NCBI GenBank assembly: GCA_963978545.1
Contig: OZ021723.1
Coordinates: 248,001-312,000, forward strand
DNA from: Linyphia triangularis
Taxonomy: Eukaryota > Arthropoda > Arachnida > Araneae > Linyphiidae
Direction: 5' to 3'
Length of the DNA stretch: 64,000 bases
Position numbers and translations under genes: made by a program. The notes below the pieces were generated by a model, which saw only the letters and a list, made by a program, of their open reading frames with translations, did no database searches and was not told the DNA's origin. How positions within the stretch are numbered: the first letter of the stretch is position 1; every line of letters starts with the position of its first letter. Of this stretch, positions 45,113-56,264 are shown in pieces.

Positions 45113-45493
45113 GGGAAATTCTCTGCTGTACGCACCTGGAATTTCGGTTATTTTTTCTACTCGTAAACAAATTAGAATTCTAAAATTAGGATGAATATAG
45201 TAAATATGTTGTTGTTTTATACAATACAGCTGGTGGCAAATTTACGATGAAAAATAATTATTTTAAGTTGGTAAAATATACATTTATAAGTCACCGACTC
45301 ACGGGACATGGCCTCTTCTAGGGCGTCGGTTGCTTAAAATAATTATTTTTTCAATTTAACATTGCTACCAGCAAGTTTTGTATAAAACGAATACTTATCT
45401 ATTAGATTCATCATAATGATAGAATTCTAATTTGTTTACAAGTAGAAAAAAGAGGGTGAAAAATTGTTTCGTGCGTCAACCAGAGAATTCCCC
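45113..45493. mobile_element. Hairpin MITE just 3' of the transporter stop, 381 bp
   Basis: Arms of about 190 bases are inverted copies: GGGAAATTCTCTG... against ...CAGAGAATTCCCC, CAAATTAGAATTCTA against TAGAATTCTAATTTG, and AATAATTATTTTAAG against its complement. The centre at about 45290-45340 is CGACTCACGGGACATGG. Possible 4-bp duplication ATCA (45109-45112, 45494-45497). It starts 178 bases after the stop codon, so it may lie in the 3' UTR. Confidence 0.78.
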
Positions 45494-45497
45494 ATCA

Positions 45498-46809
45498 AAA
45501 TTTATAGACGGAAAAAAAGGATGTTTAAAATGTGTAATGGAGAGTAAACTGTAAAGTTTTTTTTTTTACAGGAGGTTTCAAGAGCAACTTGAAACTCAAA
45601 GACAGAAAGCGTCTTGGAATATTGCGAGAAAATTTGTCAAGGCGAATCACAGTGACGTATTCATCCAAACAAAATGATTGTCTTAAAATTGCTGTAAATA
45701 ACTCACTCTTCGTTACTTCTTTTAGAATAAAAGGTTGAAAAATTTTCACTTTCAATTGTTGCTTTTTTTAAGTTATAATTATTATTCAAATATGTTTAAT
45801 GAAATGTATTTGAGTATTCAGTTGAAAAACTATTTCTAACTCTCTGAATAGTTTGGATAAGCATCTAAGGGTAGTTGTAGGCAAGTTCGTTTTTAAGTTG
45901 TTATTGCACTATTTTGTATTGATTAATTAATGCATGAATGTTGATAATTCTAGGACCATCAAGTGAATCGATCCAACTTTTTGTACGACGTGCATATTTG
46001 TGTTTTGCATCTTAAAAGAAATGCACGTTAATTGCATAGTTGAAATTTAAGGGAAGGTTCCGCTTGCTTCAATATTCGTTTTTTGGTTCCATCGTTATAT
46101 TGGGATAACTTTCAAAATAGTTAGTAAAGCAAATCGTAAACCTACGTTGAAATGTTATAAAAAAAAGTTATATTTTTATCAATTTTTTTTTTATTCAACG
46201 TTTCAAACTACACCTACATTCACTCGCCAAACAAATTGGACAAATATAACAGATATTAACCATTGTAGCGGCCTTCCAGGGAGATTTTTTTCAGTAACTT
46301 TATAATGCACATATATTTTGATTCTGTATTCAAATTTGACCCCCAACAGCACAAATTTGATCAGAAAGGATTGCGAACCGAAATTGCTTCCTTTAAAGCC
46401 AGAGATTTAGCACTGGAAAGAGCGAAATACTCTATAGAATGAAAGCGCTTAAACCTCTATTTTTTCATTTCTTTCATAATTCTGGAAAACACTTACTACT
46501 TTTCTTTCCTTATTGTCATACCTTTCCTTCTGTAAAAATAATGCAATCAACTGATGAATTATTGGAATATCACAAGCATCTTTCTTACTGTCTTTTCTTT
46601 CTAACTTTACTGCAAAAACAGAGAAGGAAAAAAAAGGGGGAAAAAAACGAACACTGGCTACATTTTTTGTTCTAATTGAATACATGCGAATCAGAAAGGG
46701 ATAACTCTAAGAATGCCCAATTTGAGAAAAACAAACTGATTTTGTTTACATGTGTGTTACAAATGTTAGGTTCTAAAACAATAGATCATACTTTTTTACT
46801 TTAATTACA
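45498..46809. other. 3' flank of the transporter gene, unassigned
   Basis: Possible polyadenylation signal AATAAA near 45725. The overlapping frames at 46439-46685 on both strands are phenylalanine/lysine-rich chance frames. Confidence 0.4.
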
Positions 46810-47060
46810 TTATAGTACGAGAGGCAAGTTTTGGATCCCTTCGAACATCACTCTCAAACTCATATGGAATGACCGCAAGTGCAAATTTTGGGTACCAAAA
46901 TACCTCACCGAGCATCACTCTGAAATTCATAGGGAATCAAGTGAATTGCCTACCGAGTAAGAATTACTTGGTCTGTCAAACCCCATTTGGCCGGAACTGT
47001 CCAGCAGACCAATCCGAAAATGCAGCTTTTGGCTACCTAAAGACGTCATCGTATATCACT
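46810..47060 (-). repeat. Family Y fragment with short internal duplications
   Basis: GAGGCAAGTTTTGGATCCC and TTCGAACATCACTCT match the GGACCCCATCGAACATCATTCT block at 38555. The segment is repeated with changes at 46880-46930. Confidence 0.45.
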
Positions 47061-47421
47061 TAATTTTTTATTTATTGTATATTTTTTTCCCTAATGGTTA
47101 TATTATCTATTAAAACTTTTTTTGTCAATAGGTGAAATAAGCTTGTCAAAATGGCACGAGTGTCTTAAATCAGAGATTGGTTTGATCTTGAAAATAAAAG
47201 AGCAGCAATTTTCTAAACAAATATTTTTAGGAAAAAAATTCCCTTCTAAATAGAATACTCTCATCTGCTAGTTTTCTCTAAAAATTTTAGAATGATTTTT
47301 CAGACTGTTCTTATGTTATTTTTATATATTACATGATATGATTTGTAAAAAAAAAAAAAAGTAATGAATATGTTTATTTAATTAAATTTTTAGAAAAAAA
47401 ATTAAATCTTTTTGAGAAAAA
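47061..47421. other. AT-rich spacer
   Basis: No gene seen; poly-A at 47348-47361. Confidence 0.4.
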
Positions 47422-48040
47422 TTATAATTTACACAATGTTTCAAAGTTTGTACATGATAAAAATATGATGACAAATAATAAATCTTGAATTAAAAAAACA
47501 AATAAACAGGAAGTTTTTTTTTTCATAATTTGAGGGAAGATATTTTTCAATTTTGTGCAATTTGAATATATTATTTGTTGACATTTAGTCATAGTACTTA
47601 ACCATATTTCACTATTTCCAAATTTGTGCATATTTCTTGATAATATAATTAATATGTCAGTGTCGGGCGCTTTAACAATTATTTTAGAATTGAACTCACA
47701 TTTTGAAATATGGAAAATTATTCTTGTATCGGCTTCTTCATGTAAACATTCCAAATCATTTTCCATCACTTTAATGACAGTCGAATTGCTCGTTGAAAAG
47801 GAAAAACATTGATCATAACTGTTATGTATATCGTCTTATTTTGAATTATACTGGACATAGATTCAAGTTTCCAATGTTCTTCGAGGAAAGTTACTAAGGC
47901 CTCCTTAAATTTAGAATACTTTAGACATTTATAGAAATCATTCGGTCTTTTTTGAGAGGGACAAACTAATGCATACGGAAAATTTTCTTCGAAACGGTTA
48001 GAGCGTTCAGTGTCTTTTATTGAGAGTAAAAAATAATGGT
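47422..48040 (-). pseudogene. Degraded transposon-type ORF (H-E-E-A-D-T-R motif)
   Basis: Two overlapping minus frames (48040 down to 47766 and 47769 down to 47422) read as one protein with a frameshift near 47770-47830. They read R-P-N-D-F-Y-K-C-L-K-Y-S-K-F-K-E-A-L, then L-H-E-E-A-D-T-R-I-I-F-H and V-K-A-P-D-T-D-I-L-I-I-L. The E-E-A-D-T-R and P-D-T-D-(I/V) pair is common in repeated uncharacterised animal proteins linked to mobile DNA; function unknown. The upstream part is cut off by the LTR at 48048. Confidence 0.52.
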
Positions 48041-48047
48041 TAAATAT

Positions 48048-48509
48048 TGTTATGAATTTTTGCACTGAGGCAATGATGGCACAGTTTTTAAGATAAAACT
48101 ACTATTTATTCACTCTTCAAAGGCACAAAATCTATTCACAGACAACAGTTTAATCATCCTCAAGCTTCAACACAAGCTTCAGCAAAAACAACTCCGAATA
48201 CAGCGATTATACAAGCTCACTCCAATAGGTAAACAAAGCGAACAGCTTTCATCGAAGTCCGAAGTCAATCTGAAAACTTTCCCGATCTCCAGTCTTATTT
48301 ATACTTGACGCGAGAGTACATTCGCGAAATTTCCAGCCAATTCGTCGGAAAGGAAACATCTCGAAATTTCTCGATTGCTTTAGGTGTTGCCACCCTTTTC
48401 TAACCTGTATAATCGCTGTAAATAAATAAAATAATATAAAAATTAATTACAATAGAATTTTAAAATAATACGTCACTATTTACACTATATACAGACAATT
48501 TGTGCAACA
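48048..48509 (-). mobile_element. 3' LTR of second gypsy copy
   Basis: About 462 bp, TGTT...AACA, similar throughout to the LTR at 2320-2790, with the same TATA (48296-48303) and AATAAA (48105-48110) on the minus strand. It is a 3' LTR because a polypurine tract and the end of pol lie on its right, and no primer site lies on its left. Confidence 0.88.
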
Positions 48510-48522
48510 TTTCCCCCTTCTT
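48510..48522 (-). other. Polypurine tract
   Basis: AAGAAGGGGGAAA on the minus strand, immediately upstream of the 3' LTR, where plus-strand DNA synthesis of LTR elements is primed. Confidence 0.68.
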
Positions 48523-48569
48523 AAAGACTGCACGTCCCGGGCCGTGAAGTCCTTAAGAGGAAAGGTCAT

Positions 48570-48710
48570 TCAATAACTTCTACCATAATATGGGGCTAGC
48601 CTATTGTAATGTACAACTCTAGGTTTACAGAAGGGTGTCCGCTGAATCCTTACCACGACGTCGTTAGTAGTTAGAAAATAGGGCTCCTGAGCCAGGGCGG
48701 TATGCGGTAT
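48570..48710 (-). pseudogene. Ty3/gypsy pol, C-terminal end of integrase
   Basis: The minus-strand frame ends R-I-Q-R-T-P-F-C-K-P-R-V-V-H-Y-N-R-L-A-P-Y, the C-terminal tail typical of arthropod gypsy integrases, with the stop 48 bases before the tract at 48522. Upstream of about 48710 the frame stays open but turns into translated CRE-array sequence (repeats of S-Y-P-V), so the rest of pol is missing. Confidence 0.72.
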
Positions 48711-48719
48711 GGGACGGGG

Positions 48720-49491
48720 GACGATGACGTCATCGGAAGTGGGCGTGACCGGATATGACGTCACAGGAAGTGACATCACCGGATATGACGTCATCGGAAA
48801 TCACCTGACCGGAAGTGGAGTCGAGTTGTTTCCTTCCTGCTGCTGTTTTAGTTTCGGTTTCATTATAAGCTGTTTGTGTATGACGTCACAGTGTGAATGA
48901 CGTCATAATGTGTTTTATATCAAAGTTTTGAGCGGTGGCAACACTTTTTTAGTTTCGGTTTATCTTTCAGACGGGGTTGAGTTGTTCTAGGACTGCTTCT
49001 TAGTGAATAAGTTAGAGTGATAGGCTTTTATTGCGTGACGTCACAGTAGATATGACGTCATAATGTGTTTTATATCAAAGTTTTGAGCGGTGGCAACACT
49101 TTTTAGTTTCGATTTACCTTTAGGATGGAGTTGAGTTGTTCTAGGACTGCTTGTAAACGAATAAGTTAGAGTGATAGGTTTTTATTGCGTGACGTCACAG
49201 TAGGTATGACGTCATAATTTGTTTTATATCAAAGTTTAGAGCGATGGCAACACTTTTTAGTTTCGATTTACCTTTAAGATGGAGTTGAGTTGTTCTAGGA
49301 CTGCTTCTAAGTGAATAACTTAGAGTGATAGGCTTTTATTGCGTGACGTCACAGTGGGTATGACGTCATAATTTATTTTATCAAAGTTTTGAGCGGTGGC
49401 AACACTTTTTAGTTTCGGTTTACCTTTCAGGCGGAGTTGATGTTCTAGGGCTGCTTCTAAGTGAATAAGTTAGAGTTATAGGTATTTTTGA
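48720..49491 (+). repeat. CRE-rich tandem array, left half (about 154-bp units)
   Basis: Units start at 48881, 49036, 49190 and 49344 (155, 154 and 154 bases). Each opens with TGACGTCACAGT and 10 bases later ATGACGTCATAAT, followed by ATATCAAAGTTTTGAGC, GGCAACACTTTTTAGTTTCG and GAGTTGTTCTAGGACTGCTT. TGACGTCA is the full palindromic CREB/ATF site. Additional TGACGTCA copies at 48726-48800 form a shorter irregular block next to the gypsy pol end. The last unit is interrupted at 49491 by the 9.8-kb element; the array resumes at 59292. Confidence 0.93.
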
Positions 49492-49639
49492 CTACCCTTA
49501 CTAAAATCCTAAGGTATTTTTAAGGTATTTTCAAGGTTTTTTTTTCAAGGTATTTATTAGGTATTTTTAAGGTATTTTATTAAGGTATTTTTACCTACTA
49601 AATGGTGCAGATTAAAACCTTAAACAGGTTTTCCATAAT

Positions 49640-50095
49640 ACCTGTCCCAAGGTATTTTATATAAACCTAAACGGTTTCTTAGAATACCTTTCAACAAGGT
49701 ATTTTATGTAAACATAAACGGTTTCCTAGAATACCTTTCAACAAGGTATTTTAAATATACCTAAACGGTTTCCTAGAATACCTTCCAACAAGGTATTTTA
49801 TATAAACCTAAACGGTTTCCTAGAATACCTTTCAACAAGGTATTTTATATAAACCTAAACGGTTTCCTAGAAAACCTTTCAACAAGGTATTTTATATAAA
49901 CCTAAACGGTTTCCTAGAATACCTTCCAACAAGGCATTTTATAAAAACCTTAACAGTTTCAATAGAATACCTTTGAATAAGGTATTTTATAAAAACCTAA
50001 ACGGTTTTTTATAATACTTTTTAATGGTTACCTCAATGGTTTTTTCTAGAATACCTTTCAATAAGGTATTTACCTAAACAGTTTCCTCGAACATC
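49640..50095 (+). repeat. 47-bp tandem array, left arm
   Basis: About nine units of AAGGTATTTTATATAAACCT, AAACGGTTTCCTAGAATACC, TTTCAAC. The central units are nearly identical and the outer ones diverged. Confidence 0.93.
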
Positions 50096-51633
50096 TGTCA
50101 ATGAAGTACATTAAAATAAACCTAAAAGGTAAACCACAAATAATTTTAAAATATGTAGAAGTTTTTTTTGACAAAATTTCCACAATATTTTTTAAAAACA
50201 TATTTTAATAGACCTCAAAAGGAATTTTTAGAAATCTAATAAAACCTAGGAAAAGTATTACATTCTATTTTACTGTGTATAAAAGAGAACCAATAACTTT
50301 GACACAATTATCATACAAATAATTTTTATTTATGTACTTAACACTATTTTACATTAGGATAATCATTTTTAGGATACGTATTTTTTACTCAACCAACCCT
50401 GTTGGGCCTTGAGCCTGTTTGTTTTAAATTTTTCTTCTTCTTTTCTCTGCAACTTTGTTTTCGGCGTAAATTTGCAAGAATTTCCAGATTGAGGCTGTCC
50501 TGTCTGGATCTTCCACCTGTATCTTGCATAAGAATAGACATGGTTTACCGTACCGGTCACCCCAAGAAACTTCAGATGATACTTGTTAAAAAGCCCTAAA
50601 AATATAAAATTGCTATAAAATGAGGCATACAATACATATTCAAAAGAACAAGTTATTCGGAGGCTACAAAATTCAACCCGTCTTTATTTGCCTCCGAAAT
50701 ATTTTCATTTCAAAGCGGCTCTAAAAGTAGTACAAAATAATGCTTATTTTGATTTCTATAAGAAACTAACTAGGCGTCAAGTCCGTATTTGTTTAACAGC
50801 TCCCCATATATTAACACAGGTAGTAAATCAAATTATGAAGAGTATAGCTACTAATTTAACAACACGAAGGGTACTAATTTAACAATTCATTTGAGAAAAT
50901 ACCAAGAAATAAGCGATAATCAGAATTAATTTTTAATATTAGCCTTTAATTTTATATTTTTTAAACAACTCTGAACACATTTAAAAGATTACTCTGAAAA
51001 CTTGAATACCCATTGAAAATCATGATTGTATCTATATGTATATTCTTACATTTCTATTTCTGGATTTTAAAATATACTCAAGTGTTTATTTTACCTTCTG
51101 AATATTTAATTTTTTTTATAGCAGAATGTGTGCAATATTTTGTAACATAAGTTAAGTGAGGAAGTAGTTCCTCGATATTAGTGAGATCAGTTCTTGAAAC
51201 ATTGACTTTTTTTGCATTATCAAACACATAATGTGAATGAATTCTCAATTTTCTCCAAGACCTGCACTAAAGAAATATTTTATGGGAAAACAATCAACTA
51301 CGCTCGTCCAGATAAAAGTGTCAATTTGAAATTTCTATTTAATATGAATAACAATTTTAAATCCTCATAATAATAGTTTGATATTTTTAGCCAGGGCATA
51401 TGTGATTTGTTTCGAAATCAGAAACAAACGATAAAATTATAATTTTTTTTTCAAAATCAAAAACCCTGTCACACTCTTCCAATATTCCAACCTATCTAAG
51501 AACTCATAAAGAAAGATTACTTTCTCACCATCAAGAGAAGCTAGCAAAAGTTCTTAAAATAATATGTGCCTTTTACATTTCACTTCATAGTTGGTTAAGT
51601 ATAATAATACAATTTCCAGTGTGAAAATTTATA
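50096..51633. other. Element interior, short frames only
   Basis: The minus frame 50369-50632 (87 codons, lysine-rich C-terminus K-L-Q-R-K-E-E-E-K-F-K) and the plus frame 50688-50882 (64 codons) have somewhat protein-like composition and could be exons of an element gene. I recognise neither and give them low weight. Confidence 0.3.
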
Positions 51634-52510
51634 TGTCAGGGACAAGGTTGCAACCCCTTCCCCCCATCGTTACATAAAACAATTTAATATACCTTTTTCC
51701 CTGTTTATTCACAAATATAAAAATATTTATATATCCCGGACCCCCAATTCCCCATCGATATCACCCCTCCAAAATTAATTTCCCCATCAATACAGTCATT
51801 CCAAAATCCAATTTTCCTTTAATACTGCTATTCCAAAATCTATTTCCCTATCAATACCCTCCCTCCAAAATTCATTTTTCCTTCAATACTGCTATTCCAA
51901 AATATATTTCCCTATTATTACCCTCCCTCCAAAATTTATTTCCCCATCAATACCACCATTCCCAAATCTATCTGTGTAAGAAAACCATTGCATCTTATAA
52001 CATAGTTTTCAAATCTTGGAGGGTGCCACCACTGGGGTAGCGAGAGGTCTTCAGCTTTATTTGTGTTTGTATGGTTTCATACCGAGATGAACACACCGGT
52101 TCTTGTTCTATCACCGAAGTCAAGCATCATCGTGAGCGGTCAGTCCTTTGGATGGTGACCACCTGGGAACACTGCATTATAAGATGTAATTGTTTTCTTA
52201 CACAGATAGATTTGGGAATGGTGGTATTAATAAGGAAATAAATTTTAGAATAGCAGTATTGAAGGAAAAATGAATTTTGGAGGGAGGGTATTGATAGGGA
52301 AATAGATTTTGGAATAGCAGTATTAAAGGAAAATTGGATTTTGGAATGACTGTATTGATGGGGAAATTAATTTTGGAGGGGTGATATCGATGGGGAATTG
52401 GGGGTCCGGGATATATAAATATTTTTGGATATGTGAATAAACAGGGGAAAAGGTACATTAAATTGTTTTATGTAACGATGGGGGAGGGGGTTGCAACCTT
52501 GTCCCTGACA
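51634..52510. mobile_element. 877-bp hairpin transposon with 5S-like core
   Basis: Terminal TGTCAGGGACAAGGTTGCAA (51634) is inverted at the right end (to 52510). The arms run about 370 and 330 bases with few differences. They contain tandem blocks CATTCCAAAATC, TTTCCCTATCAATACC and TGCTATTCCAAAAT. The inner ends are TTGCATCTTATAA (left) and TTATAAGATGTAA (right). The loop (about 52006-52183) holds a 5S-rRNA-like sequence. No flanking duplication recognised. Confidence 0.88.
52064..52178 (+). pseudogene. 5S rRNA-derived sequence in hairpin loop
   Basis: ACACACCGGTTCTTGTTCTA, TCACCGAAGTCAAGCATCAT and ATGGTGACCACCTGGGAA follow the order and spacing of the middle and 3' parts of animal 5S rRNA, including the region that serves as the internal polymerase III promoter. 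The 5' quarter and 3' end are diverged, so this is a 5S-derived pseudogene or a SINE3-type head and not a working 5S gene. Confidence 0.78.
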
Positions 52511-53898
52511 ATGAGAGTTCATGCAGGTAGTAATATAACAAAATTGGAGAGTGAAGTCCAAATAAATCCCTAAAAATAATGAGAGGAAAGAATAGTTGCA
52601 TATCCTCTAAATACTTAAAATTAATGCATAGGAATAGGGTATTTAAATTGCTCCAAATATTTTTTAGAACAAGCAAGTAGGTACTCATGAAAAACTAAAA
52701 TATTCAAAAAGATATGAAATTATCACAGATTCAAAATAATATCTTGAAAAATAAATGGGCAGGGAAATTTTCTTTTAAAACAAGCATTAAATAGTCAGTA
52801 AGTCAAGGAGAGTTGTCAGACTTTGGCCCTGAAAAGGACCATTCGTCTGGGTCCACAGACAATCGGAATAATACAGAGATAACAATGTACAATGATAAAA
52901 CTAGGTATGTCACAATAATGTAACAATAATTTTAGTAGAAGCAAAACAGAATACAAATAAATTTAAATTTAAGAAATCAAGTATAATCAACAGATAATTT
53001 CTTTGCTGCCATTTTTTCTGCACATAAAACATTCCAAACTTGTCTCCTGTGGCCTGGGCAATTGCATCACCGATTTCTCCAGAGACAAGTACAGATACAG
53101 GGCATGAGTTAAAGAGCAATGATTTTCATTGTTATTTTGAAGTGTTCCACATAGAATGTTTATTTATTAATATACATTTTTTTGTCAGTCAGAGAGCAGA
53201 TATCTAGTTTTCAGAATTTGCGAGGTAACAAAAAATATTACAAAAGGAATACAAAAAGAACAAATGTATGTCTATCACAATCACAATTTTTTTTATAAAT
53301 AGTCCTTCCTCAGTTGAATGATTTATCAGCATATTTCTTACGAGTATTTGCATCAGGCTCAGAGTGTATTCGTTATATAATATTTCTAATTAAATTCTTG
53401 CAAGTTGTAGAACAACGATAATACCTTTAATTTAACAATTGCATCATATATATTTATATTTTTGTTTGAATATTTGGGAAATCTATTCCGGTCACCTATT
53501 CCTGCTACAATGACCTCTGATCAAATAATGAAGTAAATATCTGAGTGAGCACTTCTCACCTTAATCCCAACACAAAAGCAATAGAGTATAGAGGTTACAA
53601 TGGATTTATGTTCACTAGCCCTCATTAATATACACACCGTTATTCGGTGAGGCCAGACCGAACTTGCGAGTCTTCCATCACAAACTCGAAGTCATAATTT
53701 ATTAGGCTACCGGGACCCCTTTTTTTATTTTGTATATTAATGTGATAGTTGTGATATACTTTTTTAATTTATTGTAAAGTCATGTGTAATACGAAAGTCT
53801 TAATTCAACAACCTCTTTTCCGATTATAGTTGTAAGGTTTCCAAAAAAAAAGTTAAAAAATGAATAAATGAATTTAAAATTTGGAGAGAAAATGGTAT
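52511..53898. other. Element interior, unassigned
   Basis: No gene recognised. It includes a histone-type stem-loop (next entry) and a 69-codon minus frame (52910-53119) with a short protein-like stretch (G-E-I-G-D-A-I-A-Q-A-T-G-D-K-F-G) that I cannot assign. Confidence 0.35.
52825..52840 (-). other. Histone-type 3' stem-loop sequence
   Basis: On the minus strand GGTCCTTTTCAGGGCC forms a 6-bp stem (one G-T pair) with a TTTC loop, matching the replication-dependent histone mRNA 3' consensus. CAGAC/GTCTG adds an outer stem. No histone frame is found upstream on that strand. Confidence 0.35.
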
Positions 53899-53911
53899 TT
53901 CTCTGTATAAA

Positions 53912-54087
53912 GCCGACCAAACGGTATAGTGGTTAGCGTGCTGGCTTCTAGACCGCGAGGTTGCGGGTTCGAGTCCCGTGTTGGCATGGGTGTTTGTAAA
54001 TGTATGTTGGCTTGTCTAATGACGAATGTTTCGGCGCATTATAGCCCTCGTGTTGCTGACGGCGCCAGATAATCTGAATACAACCAA
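53912..54087 (+). mobile_element. tRNA-derived SINE, copy 3
   Basis: Nearly identical to 4918-5094, with the same A box and B box. A perfect 13-bp duplication TTCTCTGTATAAA flanks it (53899-53911 and 54088-54100). Confidence 0.93.
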
Positions 54088-54100
54088 TTCTCTGTATAAA

Positions 54101-56140
54101 ACTGCTAAGACAGGGACGAAAAAACAATTGGCATCTTCACCATACTCGACATACATTTTTTTTTTAATTTAAAGCAAGTTTTTCAATTTGGATTTGTAAT
54201 AAGTTATTATACTTAAATATTTCCAGGGGTCATAAGCAGTTCTTGATAACAATTTGGGTGATAGAACATATTTGAATTGTGTGTGGGCCCTAAGTGCTTC
54301 ATCATTTCAATAATTAAATAGGATTAATTAATAGATTAGTGCAAAGTATTTATAAAATGTAATACAAAAAATATTTCACATAAATTCAAAATTTTCAAGT
54401 TAAACATCTTTACATGCAGGGGTCTTACAAAATTTATTCCAACGTTGATGATTATAGGCACAATTTTGAAGTTTTAAGGCCCCGTCAAGTGCAGTGCCTG
54501 AACACTTAAATATCATTTGACAACTATAGTAATAAATGATTCTCTACAACTGAGTTTTTGGACCCCTAAATATGTTATTATGAGTCCCTGAGGAGAAATC
54601 GTGCATATGGGAACCTCTCTACGTATAAAGTGCCACTAAAATATTTCAAGTGTCATCAAGCATCTAAATAACTCCATAATAAACACCGAATTAAACTATT
54701 TTTTGATTAAAAAATTAGTTATAAGTGATTAATTATCGAAATTTCCCTTTTGTGCCTTACCTTTGAAAATTTTATAGGGGGAGAAGCTGCCTCCTCTCTT
54801 AAGTTCCACCGCTATTTTACATGGTGCAACTAGAATAGTTAATTTTTGCATTCTTAAAAATAAACATCTGGGCAAACAATAATTGACTGCAATATGTACA
54901 AACGGGACAATTGATTTGAAACCTTGCTAAAAAAAAGAAACTCAAGCTCCATATATTGACAAAGGTTTTTCTTTGAATTCTTAAAATGTAAATTATGCCA
55001 ATATTCCAAACAAATTTATAATTTCTGTTCTGTTTAATTCTGCAGCTGAGGTGTTGACCTGAGGACGAAGTTAGCATAGGAATTATGAAAGGGAAACCAC
55101 AAATTGTATAGCTTTTCCCTTTCAGCCAAAATTAAAAATGCTTTTTTTTTAAGAGAGAGGGAGCGCATTTTTCATTTTGGGAAAAGGAGAGGCACGTTTG
55201 TGACACATCGACTAATTTAATTCTGAAAATGTTAAATTTCAATTTGAAAGAATTTTACCTTTGAAACAGACTTTGAACAGTGTTCTTCTGGAGCACTAAA
55301 TCGTCCCTGTCATTAGGAAGTGGCGAGTATTTGAACTTTCCTTACTAACCACTGTTGTTGAAGACAACATCGATGATGGACAAAATCTATTCTGTCAGGA
55401 TGTTCCTTCAAGAGGGGAGTCAGTAAAGAGTGCCTAAAAATATATTTAAATGGTTCAAATGTGCTACATGGTGGCAAAGATAATTCGCCAATCCTAGGAA
55501 ACTGGCAAAATTTGTTGTTTCGTTGTCGTCAGCGGTATTCCGGAGTCGTGATTGGTTAGAATTACTGCTGCTTTGGATTAACGCCAAATACATCCTCTTT
55601 TCGCCAAAAAACGCTTAATTTTGTCTGGTGCCGATTGATTTAGTTACAAATATGGTAAACTGTGTGATTTATGTTTCTCTCTTCATTTCAGTGTTTTTTT
55701 TTTTTTGTTGGAAGCTGACCTGTTGGAAATATATTGTATTTATTCCTGTTACGTCATGAATTCGAGTTGTATTTGTGGGTATTATTAGTTGTGGGAATGC
55801 AGAAAAAATGCTTTTAGATGTAGACTCTTAAGGATGGCGATTATTTTAAAATGTTTGAAATTATTGAGCGCGAAATATTTAAGAATTTTTGAAATATTTG
55901 AGATTTAAGCGCAAGTAAAGTAGAGGCGGGCTTACAATATTACCTGGCCGAGTACATCTGGCGAAAAAAGCAACAGGCAAGGAGGGTAAAAAATTTATTT
56001 AGCGCGTTTATGGATGACGTTATCAAGGTTTACCCTCCGGGAGAAGAGAAAGAGGATTGAGGTATTTATATTGCATTAAATATAACTCTTGATTTATAGC
56101 GATTTTTACCTTAGGAATAAAACTGGTATGCTATGACTAT
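54101..56140. other. Element interior, unassigned
   Basis: No ORF of note. 55300-55660 is less AT-rich, with CCAAT-like ATTGG motifs (55551, 55638), and could be a promoter region. An ATG at 55652 starts M-V-N-C-V-I-Y, which resembles the first residues of THAP fingers but does not continue as one. Confidence 0.35.
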
Positions 56141-56168
56141 ACTTTGGTGGCCGTTAGGCCACCAAAGT
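56141..56168. repeat. 12-bp stem hairpin with GTTA loop
   Basis: ACTTTGGTGGCC-GTTA-GGCCACCAAAGT is a perfect inverted repeat. Two shorter relatives, TTGGCC-GTAA-GGCCAA, lie at 56390-56405 and 56503-56518. Confidence 0.85.
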
Positions 56169-56264
56169 GTAGTTTATAAAATATAAGGCGTTAAAATGGA
56201 TTTTGTTTGTTTTATAACAGCAAAGTGATTAAAAATGTCATTTTTGGAATGTTGAACTCTTTTC

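Noticed and set aside
46439..46685. 78-aa frames on both strands
   Set aside because: Overlapping, biased to Phe/Lys/Arg; expected by chance in this composition.
52198..52458. 86-aa minus-strand frame
   Set aside because: Translation of the right arm of the hairpin transposon; the Pro/Phe repeats come from its tandem blocks.
52910..53119. 69-aa minus-strand frame with G-E-I-G-D-A-I-A-Q-A-T-G-D-K-F-G
   Set aside because: Looks protein-like over about 35 residues, but I could not match it to a family or find flanking exons, so it is not called as a gene.
55652..55690. THAP zinc finger start (M-V-N-C-V-I-Y)
   Set aside because: The second cysteine and the rest of the C2CH finger do not follow, in frame or across a plausible splice.
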